Shown: positions 38,701 to 48,900 of the stretch, in pieces | How positions within the stretch are numbered: position 1 is the stretch's first letter | Layout: every line of letters starts with the position of its first letter | NCBI RefSeq assembly: GCF_032362555.1 | Contig: NC_083523.1 | Coordinates: forward strand, 1,711,501-1,775,500 | DNA from: Amyelois transitella | Taxonomy: Eukaryota; Arthropoda; Insecta; Lepidoptera; Pyralidae | DNA length: 64,000 bases | Direction: 5' to 3' | Made by a program: the position numbers and the translations under genes | The notes under the pieces: model-generated | The model's database searches: none | What the model was told of the DNA's origin: nothing | Seen by the model: only the letters and a program-made list of their open reading frames with translations

Positions 38701-41700
38701 CCCTTGCGGGGTGACAGCCAACAGTCTTGAAAAGACTGATAGGCCACGTTCAGCTGTTTGGCTTTATGACAGGTTGCTAGCCTATCCCTTAGTCGACATC
38801 CATGGGAACGAGATGGAGTGGTCCAATTCTTTTTTCATTAGTGCCGGGAACCACACGGCACCATTAATTCCAGATTTTCTTATTATAGCAACCGGGACTA
38901 AAATCGGGCGGAAGTAGAATTTTAAAATTACTCATAAACGCAATTTCTTTAAGTATCTACTCTTTGGGTAATAATCCTTTTTTGATAATAAACACGGGTA
39001 TGAGTAATATACCTACCTCATTTATCATAGACCAAAGAACAGGTAGGGAACATTTAGTTCCTACCTGCTATTATTGTACTTTCCGCCATTGTTACTATAA
39101 ATACTAACAGATAAGAATTTATCTAAGACCTTTTATTGGGCTCATTAGTTTTGGGCAAAATCAAGTTATTTCCTGTCCTTTCGAACTTAAAAAATAATTA
39201 AAATTTTCAATAATGGGTTTTTAAAAATTACTATTTTTTATAAATTTTTATGATAGGTACTCTTACATTTCAAACATCACCTGATAATTGTGTCAAATCT
39301 TTTGTCTGTTTCACAACATTGGTTGACGTCATATGATTTACTTAAAACTAAGTTTAGTGCGGCATCCAAAGCGTCAATACTGAAGAAGCGATAACAAACT
39401 GTATTGCAGAATTTTCTTCAATAACGTCAACTTCACAATTATCCAAACTTAGAATAAAGGTTAATTATAGGGTCTTATCTTAATAGCTACAATTAAGTAA
39501 CTACATTATTATTATTACAATCAAAGATATTTGGGTGAGTTAGGTTTTTACACGAAGCTACAGGATTGATGGTCAAAGGCATACCCCGAGCTCCTCCAGA
39601 GTGCTGAGGCGACTAAGGGATAAAATTGGGATTCTTCTTTTTTATTTAAATAAGATTTAAAGCCAAACAGGTTATAAAGCCTGAAAGCCCACATTCAGCT
39701 GCATGGCTTTATGATGATATTTACTATTTAAATAGTAATTAGTTCGCCTACAATGAGAATCCCAAGTTCATTAGACTACAGATTATATATATGGAGTAGT
39801 CTTATTCTTAAATGCCGAAACCACACGGCACACGTCCAGTATATTTTGAGTTTATCCATTACAAACAAAAAAAGAACATATTTTCTCTCTTTATAATATT
39901 AGTGTGAACTTCGCTTAGTGATTTAAACGGTTAAAATTAAAATACATACATACATGTTTATATGTCTGTATCCCCTACGAAGTAGACAGAGTCAACAATC
40001 GAGATTATTGAAATAATTGTTAAAATATTATAATATCTACAATAAATAGGTAAAAAGGTAGGTGCCGTGTGGTTCCCGGCACCAATACAAAAAAGAATAG
40101 GACCACTCCATCTCTTTCCCATGAAAGTCGTAAAAGGCGACTAAGGGAAAGGCTTACAAACTTGGGATTCCTTTTTAGGCGATGGGCTAGCAACCTGTCA
40201 CTATTTGAATCTTAATTCTATCATTAAGCCAAATAGCTGAACGTGGCCATTCAGTCTTTTTAAGACTGTTGGCTCTGTCTACCCCGCAAGGGACATAGAC
40301 GTGACCATATGTATGTTTGTATGTAATAGGTAAAAACTAGTATATATGCATATATTAGTATTTTACCTGCGAATTAAGCGTAATATAGTAGATTTTTTTG
40401 CAAATCCCACGGGAATTATATTATTTGCCTGGATGAAAGGTAAGTACTTACCCTTATATGCTCCAGACTCAGTTATGTGTCTTATGCGAAATTTCAAGAA
40501 GATTTGGATTAGTAGATAACGCGTGAGAAACTTACATACAAACTTACTTACTTTCTCTTATTTTTAATATTTGTTAAAATACAGAAAATCCCCTTCGGCT
40601 ACGATCGAAATTTGGAAACTAGTTTCGAAATAAGAATATTATTTCTACCTTCGTAATTGGTTTCGGTAAAAGAATAAGTAATATTTCTTATCTCGATATT
40701 AATTTCGATAAAAACACCTATGACTTTCACGCCTCTTAATTAACCAACTACATTTTTCCTCTTGCCGTGTTTATCCTACTACTATTATAAAGGCGAAAGT
40801 TTGTATGGATGTTTGTTACTCTTTCACGCAAAAACTACTGAACCGATTTCCATGAAATTTGGTATGTAGGTAGCTGAAGACCCAGAATAACACATAGGCT
40901 ACTTTTTATCCCAGAGTTCCCGCGGGATTGATAGGGTTTCCATGCGGACGAAGTCGCGGGCGGCCTCTAGTTGACAAATATATTTTTCTTGTCTCCAGTT
41001 GGAGTTCAGAGGTGCCCTGGTCCAGCAGTTGCGTGACGTCACCAAAAAGCTTCAACTGAACATAGCCACCCTCCATTCGGCTGTCGCTTTTTTGGACCGT
41101 TTCATGGACGCATACAGACTGAGATCTGATAGGCTGACGCATGTGGCCCTGGCTTGTCTCAGCTTAGCTGGTAAGTACTAACATACCTGTAATATATTCA
41201 TACACTAGCGACCCGCCCCGGCTTCGCACGGTTGCAAAATTTTGTTATCCTACTACTATTATAAAGGCGAAAGTTTGTATGGATGTTTGTTACTCTTTCA
41301 CGCAAAAACTACTGAACCGATTACCATGAAATTTGGTATGTAGGTAGACCTAGAACCAGAATAACACATAGGCTACTTTTTATCCCAGAGTTCCCGCGGG
41401 ATTGATAGGGTTTCCATGCGGACGAAGTCGCGGGCGGCCTCTAGTTATACATAAAAACCTTCCTATTGAATCACTCTACCTGTTACAAAAAACCGCATCA
41501 AAATCCGTTGCGTAATTTTAAAGATTTAAGCATACAGACAAACAGACTAAAATAGCGATTTTGTTTTATACTATGTAGTGATCTCTGTGGCGGCATACAA
41601 CGGCCTCTGTGGCGCAGCGGTAGTGCGCTTGTCTGTGTCACCGGAGGTCCCGGGTTCGAATCCCGGCCAGGGCATGATGAGAAACGAACTTTCTCTGATT

Positions 41701-44700
41701 GGCCTGGGTCTTGGATGTTTGTCTATATAAGTATTTATTATAAAATATAGTATCGTTGAGTTAATATCTCGTAACACAAGTTTCGAACTTACTTCAAGGC
41801 TAACTCAATCTGTAAGTTGTCCCGTATATATTTATATTTATTTACATCTATCTATACTAATATAATAAAGCTGAAGAGTTTGTTTGTTTGAACGCGCTAA
41901 TCTCAGGTACTAATGGTTCGAATTGAAAAATTCTTTTTGCGTTGCATAGACCATTTATCGAGGAAGGCTTTAGGCTATATAACATCACGCTTCAACTATA
42001 AGGAGCAAATAAATAATGGAATATGTGAAAAAAAAAACGGTGAAAATTGAATAATTTTCCCCGTTTTTTTAAGCCCTCAAGGGCTGAATACCCTTGAGGG
42101 TTTCAATCATACCCAAAATAACTATTCCACGCGGACGAAGTCGCGGGCACGGCTAATATTACATAAAATCACGGAGGGGTAGGCAGAGATTACATCTTTC
42201 CACTTGTCACGATCGCTACATACATACTTTTCATTCATTATTTTTTTCTCATCATTCAAATATGTTTTGTTACAGCTAAAAGTGAAGAAAAATTCAGTCA
42301 GGCGCCCACACTGAGCGCGTTGGAGATGATAAGTGATATGGAGCTATGCGGGAAGACCTTCAGGCAGCTAGAGTGGATGGTCGGGCAGCACATGCGGTGG
42401 AGGTCAGTTAATCAGTCAATCATATCTATACTAATATTATAAAGCTGATGAGTTTGTTTGTTTGTTTGTTTGTTTGAACGCGCTAATCTCAGGAACTAAT
42501 GGTTCGAATTAAAAAAATATTTTTGTATTGAATAGACCATATATCGAGGAAGGCTTTAGGCTATATAAGATCACGCTGCGACTATTAGGAGCGAAGAAAT
42601 AATGGAGAATGTGAAGAAAAACGGGGAAAATTATTCATCCTTGAGGGCTTCAATGATGCCCAAAATAACTATTCCACGTGGACGAAGTCGCGGGCACAGC
42701 TAGTATTATTATATGATGAGTCCTCTTTCCTGAAGCATATAGCGTATTTTTTTTTGTTTAACAATATTATGATGTATAGGGTATGTTGTGATGGTTCGGT
42801 CATGTGGAGAGGATGAATGAAAACAGGTTGACTAAGCAGATATACATGGAGAGTGTGGAGGGAAAGGTCAGAGTGGGAAGACCTAGACGAACATATCTTG
42901 ATCAAATTAAGGACGTCCTGGAAAAGGGTCAGGTCAAAAGTACCCGAAACCGAGCTTGCATGAAGAGAGTTATGAATGTGGATGAAGCGAAGGAAGTATG
43001 CAGAGATCGTGGCAAGTGGAAAGAGGTAGTCTCTGCCTACCCCTCCGGGAAAGAGGCGTGATTTTATGTATGTATTATGATGACAGCACATGTTGTGGAG
43101 TTTAGTCAGTCAATTATATAAATCCTACTACTATTATAAAGGCGAAAGTTTGTATGGATGTATGGATGTTTGTTACTCTTTCACGCAAAAACTACTGAAC
43201 CGATTACCATGAAATTTGGTATGTAGTTAGCTGAAGACCCAGAATAACACATAGGCTACTTTTTATCCCAGAGTTCCCGCGGGATTGATAGGGTTTCCAT
43301 GCGGACGAAGTCGCGGGCGGCCTCTAGTGATCAATAATTTTTCCTGGAGCATAATCATCATCGGTCGCTAGTAAATAAATAAAATAAATTGCTGCGTAGT
43401 AATTCAGAAAAATTTATTTCAAATTAAATCAAAAGACAGCAAAAATATGTCGAATTGCGTTAATAACAAAATCCGTTTTCAATTCTAGGCTGCTATCGCC
43501 AACGGCTGTGACCTTCGCGGCTCTGTTGGCAAAGTACGTGGTCACAGACGCTGATTTGACCACGAGACATCCCAAATTTGTGAGGAGGTTCAAACGGGAC
43601 GGAGCTAAACTGCTCGACTCTTATTTGGATTTAACTCTGTCTGGTAAGTTTTAGATAACATATGTACATACATATTATCACGACTTACTTACGCCAAAAA
43701 GAAAAATCTGTAGTACTTTTTCTTTCTTTTCTATATTATGGCTTCCACCGGACTTTCTGTGATTCTGCCAATGTCATGGTTAGAAGAGACACGAAGTTAC
43801 AAAAATGGACGGTATACAAAAAATCTGTAGTTAAATTAGCCCACGACTTATAGTGACAGGTCGCTAGCACATCGTCTAAAAGAAAAATCTGAAGTTACCT
43901 TTTTATTAGCCTATCCCTTAGGCGCCTTTTACAACTTCCATGGCAAAAAAAAATTAAGTGGTCCAATTCTTATATGCCGCGGGTATCGCACGGCATAACC
44001 AGATAACATATTATCTGTACTAATATTATAAAGCCGAAGAGTCTGTTTGTTTGTTTGTTTGAACGACCTTATCTCAGGAACCACTAGTTCAAATTGAATA
44101 ATTACTTTTGTGTTGAATAGACTAGTTATCGAGGAGGTATATAACATCACGCTTCAACTATTAGGAGTTAAGAAATAATAGAAAATGTAAAAAAAAAAAC
44201 GAATAATCCCGCGCGAATTCCGGAATAAAAAGTAGCCCATATGTTATTCTGGGTCTTCAGCTACCCTACATACCAAATTTCATCGTAATCGGTTCAGTAG
44301 TTTTTACATTGAAAGAGTAACAAACATCTATACTGACATCGTGACATACAAACTTTCGCATTTATAATATTAGTAGGATTTTAATTATTTTATTTATTTA
44401 TTCGTCATTCTGCCGTGGTATAACTAAAATGCCGTTATCTGACATCAGGGCGATTTTCTACTTTTTACCAATAGAATAAGAAAAAAAATCTCTTTCGATC
44501 TGTATATACGACTTTTTGGTACCTTTAAGTCATAAACAGGCGTTCTCATTGATGAATGGCATCGGTTAAAATTTTTACCGCATTTTTGACGTTTTACTTG
44601 AAACAAGGATTCGGCAGATAACGGCATTTTAGTTATACATATATGGGCAGCATTTACGTACGTACGTACAGACTGACTAAACAATGGCAATGTTTTCCCG

Positions 44701-45793
44701 ACAGACGTGCGGCTCAAGGCCATCGAGTCGGTGGACGTGGGCTGCGCGTGCGTCGCGTGCGCGCGCGCCGCGCTCGGGCTGGCGGGCTGGCCGGGCTGGC
44801 TGGCGGCGCTGGCGGGCCGCCGCCCGGCCGACATCCTGCCCGTCGCGAAGCTGTTGCACAAGTGAGTTGTTACATATATATTATATGTATAAGTGACTTT
44901 AAACTTGTCGCGTTGAATTATATACTATTTATTTATACATAAATAATACAGGGATTAAATGCGCAGTGTTAAGGGAGGTTTGTTGAAAGAAGACCACATG
45001 TTTCCACTTGCCACGATCCCTGCATACTTCTTTCGCTTTATATACATACATAAATACATACGTCACGTCATCAGTCTGGAAAAGACTGAATGGCCAGGTT
45101 GTTAGCCCGTCGCCTAAAAAAAACCCCAAGTTTGTAAGCCTATCCCTTCGTCGCCTTTTACGACATCCATGGGAAAGAGATGGAGTGGTCCTATTTTACA
45201 TTCATAACTCTCTTTACTAAAACGTTCAATCGTATCATTAACGAGCTTCTTCTACATCCTCATCAGTCTAAACTCATTAAGAACAAAAAAATCTGAATGA
45301 TGATCAAAGGCCGAAAAGACGCTTGAAAAAGTGAAGGTTGATATCCCAATAGGTCGATATCCCTCATTGGTTATACCACAGAAGCGAATATCTGACAGAA
45401 TCATCAACATAATAAAAAAAAAAAAAATTAACCACATCCACATTAATCGTTCAATTTCATTTCAGAATGATGGAAGCGATGAAATCCAAAGACAATCCGG
45501 ACAATTCAAATACGGATTGCCCCGTATGTTCCTCGCAACAAGTCACATCAACAACAACACGCAACTACCTCAACGAAACGACAGATTACACCGTATTAGA
45601 TCTGTCCAATCCGGAATATTGCAGGCTGACCGGACTGGAAAGGTATATGAGAGTGAATAGATTATTAGATCCTAATGTAGCGGTGCAACCCAGCACTAGT
45701 GTGGCTGTGAGACGTAGTGTCAATAATAATGATATAGAAATAGAGCGTAAGAGGTATCGCTTGTCCGCACAAATGTCCCAAGTGGTTCTCTGA
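35709..45793 (+). CDS. CycJ: Cyclin J-like protein, complete
   Basis: Seven exons: 35709-35816, 36642-36749, 40999-41170, 42276-42402, 43489-43643, 44705-44861 and 45466-45793, all with GT-AG borders and matching phases. The sum is 1155 nt, 384 aa, close to Drosophila cyclin J. The N-terminal cyclin box (about residues 45-170) has YTEDIWKSLLEQD, FLDRFMDAYRLRSDRLTHVA and CLSLAAKSEEKFSQAPTL, then LEMISDMELCGKTFRQLEW. A second, cyclin-C-like helical region follows (LLSPTAVTFAALLAKYVVTD, RRFKRDGAKLLDSYLDLTLS). The C terminus is Asn/Thr-rich. Cyclins bind and activate cyclin-dependent kinases; cyclin J has been linked to oogenesis and early nuclear cycles in Drosophila. The assignment to J rests on length and the DIW/LDRFMD/LASKxEE pattern; another divergent cyclin is possible. 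Exon 6 is unusually GC-rich (Ala-Gly-Trp-rich reading) within AT-rich flanks. Confidence 0.86.
35938..36640. other. CycJ intron 1
   Basis: AT-rich with a TATATAATATATTATATATA run. No repeat recognised. Confidence 0.4.
36905..37015 (-). repeat. Worn LINE tail fragment
   Basis: GGGGTAGGCAGAGACTA and GATCCTTACAGACCTCTCC resemble the LINE tail seen at 18232, reading minus. Confidence 0.45.
37015..37235 (+). repeat. SINE-like family A copy
   Basis: From AAAGAATATGACCAATCCAT to TTGGCTCTGTCTACGTATGT; the CCCCGCAAGG box is lost. Confidence 0.75.
37327..37588 (-). repeat. SINE-like family A, full length
   Basis: Faces the copy at 37015 with about 90 bases between, forming an inverted pair in CycJ intron 2. 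Ends GGGAACCACACGGCAC. Confidence 0.8.
38325..38592 (+). repeat. SINE family B body, clean reference copy
   Basis: Starts AAGTTACGTACATTAGTTTA; contains GGTGAGGGAAAACATCGTGA, ACCTGCACATTCAGGCAATT, CCAATACGGGTTAGGTTCCC, AAAGGCATACCCCGGGCTCC; ends GGGACTAAAGCCAGGAGGAA. The tRNA head is absent. Confidence 0.85.
38665..38870 (-). repeat. SINE-like family A, internally deleted
   Basis: Tail CATACATACATACATGTAAT first, ending GGGAACCACACGGCACC. The region between TGGCTTTATGACAGG and the TTAGTCG box is shortened. Confidence 0.75.
40060..40325 (+). repeat. SINE-like family A, full length
   Basis: Starts AGGTGCCGTGTGGTTCCCGG, ends CCATATGTATGTTTGTATGT. Confidence 0.85.
40774..40970 (+). mobile_element. 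Helitron-like family E, copy 1
   Basis: 197 bp, begins TCCTACTACTATTATAAAGG after an A, ends GCGGACGAAGTCGCGGGCGG then CCTCTAG before a T. The CGCGAC/GTCGCG-type hairpin just before CTAG is the Helitron 3' mark. It ends 28 bases before CycJ exon 3. Confidence 0.8.
41203..41585 (+). mobile_element. Helitron-like family H, split by family E
   Basis: ACTAGCGACCCGCCCCGGCT to about 41247, then resumes at 41445 with ACATAAAAACCTTCCTATTG and ends TTTTATACTATGTAGTGA. Confidence 0.65.
41248..41444 (+). mobile_element. Helitron-like family E, copy 2 (nested in family H)
   Basis: 197 bp, nearly identical to copy 1. Flanked by A on the left and T on the right. Confidence 0.8.
41599..41847 (+). repeat. 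tRNA-derived SINE, family C, reference copy
   Basis: A box TGGCGCAGCGG and B box GGTTCGAATCC are both perfect. The body ends in TGTCCCGTATATATTTATAT. Confidence 0.9.
41851..42155 (+). mobile_element. Helitron-like family D with fold-back changes
   Basis: Starts TCTATACTAATATAATAAAG, ends GACGAAGTCGCGGGCACGGC then TAAT (CTAG changed). The interior at 42031-42100 carries two inverted duplications not present in other copies. Confidence 0.75.
42425..42703 (+). mobile_element. Helitron-like family D, reference copy
   Basis: A|TCTATACTAATATTATAAAG at the start, GACGAAGTCGCGGGCACAGC then TAG|T at the end. It lies 23 bases after CycJ exon 4. Confidence 0.8.
42775..43075 (+). mobile_element. LINE 3' tail fragment
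   Basis: Open for 85 codons: [20 protein letters not shown], then the DQIKDVL and [13 protein letters not shown] end to PSGKEA and stop; one codon shorter than its relatives (NRAC for NRRAC). Confidence 0.8.
43123..43327 (+). mobile_element. Helitron-like family E, copy 3
   Basis: 205 bp with an 8-base duplication near its start (TATGGATG twice). Ends CTCTAG before T. Confidence 0.8.
43850..43998 (-). repeat. SINE-like family A, diverged
   Basis: GTGACAGGTCGCTAGCACAT onward to GGTATCGCACGGCA; tail end missing. Confidence 0.65.
44014..44378. mobile_element. Helitron-like D and E fragments in inverted contact
   Basis: A family D start (TCTGTACTAATATTATAAAG) runs to about 44200 and is followed by a family E copy in reverse (44203-44378), ending TTTATAATATTAGTAGGA. 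Both have lost their CTAG hairpin ends at the junction. Confidence 0.6.
44408..44652. mobile_element. MITE with TATAACTAAAATGCCG terminal repeats, copy 2
   Basis: Inner repeats at 44419 and 44637 are as in copy 1 (26541/26757), and the interior aligns along its length. It ends about 50 bases before CycJ exon 6. Confidence 0.85.
45045..45195 (-). repeat. SINE-like family A, internally deleted
   Basis: Tail ATACATACGTCACGTCATCA, then AGGTTGTTAGCCCGTCGCCT to GGAGTGGTCCTATT. Confidence 0.7.
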
Positions 45794-45814
45794 TTGGTAC
45801 TAGTCTCTGTTTAA

Positions 45815-45990
45815 TGGTGGATAGGAATTGTTAAGACCACGAGGAGATCTCCTGCCCGTTGGCCTGACCAAGTGAAACATGTAACGGTACTTGCTATAGC
45901 CACTGCCCTGGAAAATGCCGAAGACAGAACAGCCTGGAAACAGTTTGTTAGCGAATACGTCTTAAGTGTTTCATGACCTTCAGTAATGAA
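45815..45990 (+). mobile_element. LINE reverse-transcriptase C-terminal remnant in the CycJ 3' region
   Basis: The frame at 45831-45977 reads RRSPARWPDQVKHV, then ALENAEDRTAWKQF and VSEYV before a stop. This is the R-x-P-x-RW...D-R-x-x-W pattern at the end of many LINE reverse transcriptases. It starts 22 bases past the CycJ stop, so it is probably part of the 3' UTR. Confidence 0.7.
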
Positions 45991-48900
45991 GAGCATGATT
46001 AAGAAAAAGAAGAAATTGTGATTATATTTCCAAGCTTGAATTTTAAAAACTTCAATTACAAATTAACGCGTACATTTTTTTTACCAGCAATCCTTATTTG
46101 TAATAATGCAATTCGCCTATTAGTAAAAATCAATTTTATCATTAAAATCTTACAATTTTATTGAATTTTCGCTGTTATCAAAAGTTATTTAAATTCACAA
46201 TTTGTAACTGAGACAGTTGGCTATTAACATAAAAGAGACAAAGTTTCAACAAGAGATTTCTCAAATAATATCTTAATTGACTATTCTATCCACCATTAAT
46301 CCATATTCATGAAAGCTATGTTATATAAAAGACTGCAGTTACACGACAAAGGAATACAAATACATAGTTGAATTTTCTAGACGGGTTTGAAGTAAAAACA
46401 TATTGAACTGAAAGGGACTTAGGTTCATACAGAGATGCTGGCTCTCTGTCTACCCTGTATGTGATAAAGACGTGATAGTAATATTAGTCCTAATGTTATA
46501 GGTCATATGGTCCTTTTCAGTTTAATATGTTGCCCTTTATCCTAGTATTTTCATCTCATTCATGAATATGGACCCGAATAATCGATCGAACGAATATAAA
46601 TCGATTGAATTAGTATAATTTCTTGTATTCCAAATGTTTGGTGTAAATTAATTTATTACTTAGCTTTCCCTTCCAGTACTAAGGGACCTTGATATGTGAT
46701 AATTAAAAAAATATGGCGGTTGATCTGCCTTCGGAGTCATTTCGGGAATCCCTGGTGTACCAATAACAATACCGATAACATTTAATTTAAATTCCATCAA
46801 TAAATGAAATGAAATGAATTTTATTTTTATTAACATTTGAAATGAATCCCTGGTGTAGGTCTTACAGTTAACGCAAAGCATATTGTAAATACAGTAAAAT
46901 ATCTTCAGTTTATGAAACTGACACTGGCCTAATAAATAGAATAAAATTAAAAAGTTCAAGGTAAAATTATTTACCGTTTTTGACATTGACATACAATATA
47001 TTTTTTTAAGCTTATTCCACCGATCACTTTTTCCGTATTCTAGATTCTGTAAAATAACAAGGTTCCTTTTAATACTGTTGAAGTAGCAATAATATAATTA
47101 CGAGGTTATAAATTGCTTCATCGTAAAGCAAAACCATTAGTTAGGAATTTATGAAATGCTAGTAACGCCATCTTGAAATCGCTTAATAGATTTTTTACTT
47201 TATTTTTTATTGGCCGAAATTAGGGGCTGTTTTTTAAGATGGTGTTACGACTTTTCTTAATTACGTACATCGATGTAACGAAACTGATTAATGGATCTTT
47301 CAACTGCCATCATATTATATATTTCTATTATAATATTTCTTGTTATTTGGCCCACTTTTATATAAAAACCTTTCTAAAGTTCTGAACCTTCATAAGTTTG
47401 CCTTTAGAGAAAGCAATGACCACATAGGGCGGTACCATTGTTGATAAAATTCACGGTGGTCAGACATAAATCGCTCCGTGTAATAATAATAACCTACCCC
47501 TTTTTTACATAACTTACATTTTATCTCTAAAAATCATGTTTATATTTAGGATCTGTTACACAATTTTGTTACTAGTAAATGTATGTAATTAAAATATGAT
47601 TGCCAAAGTAATTGTCAGTCATTTGTATTAATATTTTATCTTAAGATGATAAAGAAATCAAATAATTGTGACATGTAGTAATGTCACACTAACTATACGG
47701 CGTTCTAAGACTTCTTATTTATTGGAGTAAAATTCTGAAATTTAACGTCTCTGTCGTTTCTACCTACCTACCTCTTGTTAAAAGCGCATTTTTAACGCCA
47801 CAATTTGAAACTAGATGGCGTTGTGTTAGACAGCTGTCAAATCGAATAGAATGCCCGTACTGTAAACTAGAATAATGTTTTTAACTATGTCCAAAATAGC
47901 GTAATGTATAGGACAAATAGTTTTATGTTGTTTATTGAGGAGTGTTTTGGATGGAGCGCGGTTGTGATTATGATCTATTGTTTTAATTTATTATCTTGTT
48001 AGCAACTCAGTTTCGTGTTTAGTCAAGTTTAGTTTTAGTCTTTTGAGGCATATTTTGGTAGGCAATAAACAATACATTCGTATTGTTTATTGCCTACCAA
48101 ATTAAAGGTGTTACGCTAAATATATAGTCGTCAATCTTAAACAAGTATTTAGTCGATTTCTTAAATCATTTATCAATAGTGGAGTTCCTCAAAAAGATGA
48201 TCCGCTCTGTCTTCCCATATGGGGTAAAGACAAAGTTTTAGTTACATTATTAGCCTTCGACTAGATCGTATGCTGAAAGTGAAGTCTGATTTTTAATTCG
48301 CATCATAATTACGTTCTAACACAGATTACCCCCAATAGATTGATCATAAGTGCGGGATCGGGAGCGATAGCTAGTGATGTTATGTCATTGAATGAACATA
48401 CCAAAATTTTATCGATTATTCTTAATCTTTTTAGTATTATCAAACAAGCAATAATGTTACTAATCGCACATATTTATAACTGACTTTCAAAAAGGAAGAA
48501 GTTCACAACTCAATCTTATGTTTGTTATCAAATAAATAAAGAAAGTCCAAATAGTTATGTGACTTGATTATCGTAAATTTTGACATTTTTAGAGGAGCAG
48601 GCTAAATTTGGAATTTATTGCTAAGCTCTGTATATGTTGAGAAGAATAAGTCATTTAATATAAGTATCACATCATAAAACAAGTAGACAATCATACAAAT
48701 ATACGTACAGGTCTCAATTTTTCAAATCGGTTGATTACATAGTTAAAATCCTCAATTTAAATTTATTAATAAGTCGTAAAATATCGATTTAATTTACTTC
48801 CTTCAAATTGAATGGGGTGCCATCACTAATATACTAACGAATTATCTGTGATAAATCATTAATGCGTAGTGACCTCGGGCGCCTATGCATGTGGAATTAT

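Noticed and set aside
44643-44942. Arg/Ala-rich open frames over CycJ exon 6 in other frames
   Set aside because: Shadows of the GC-rich exon.
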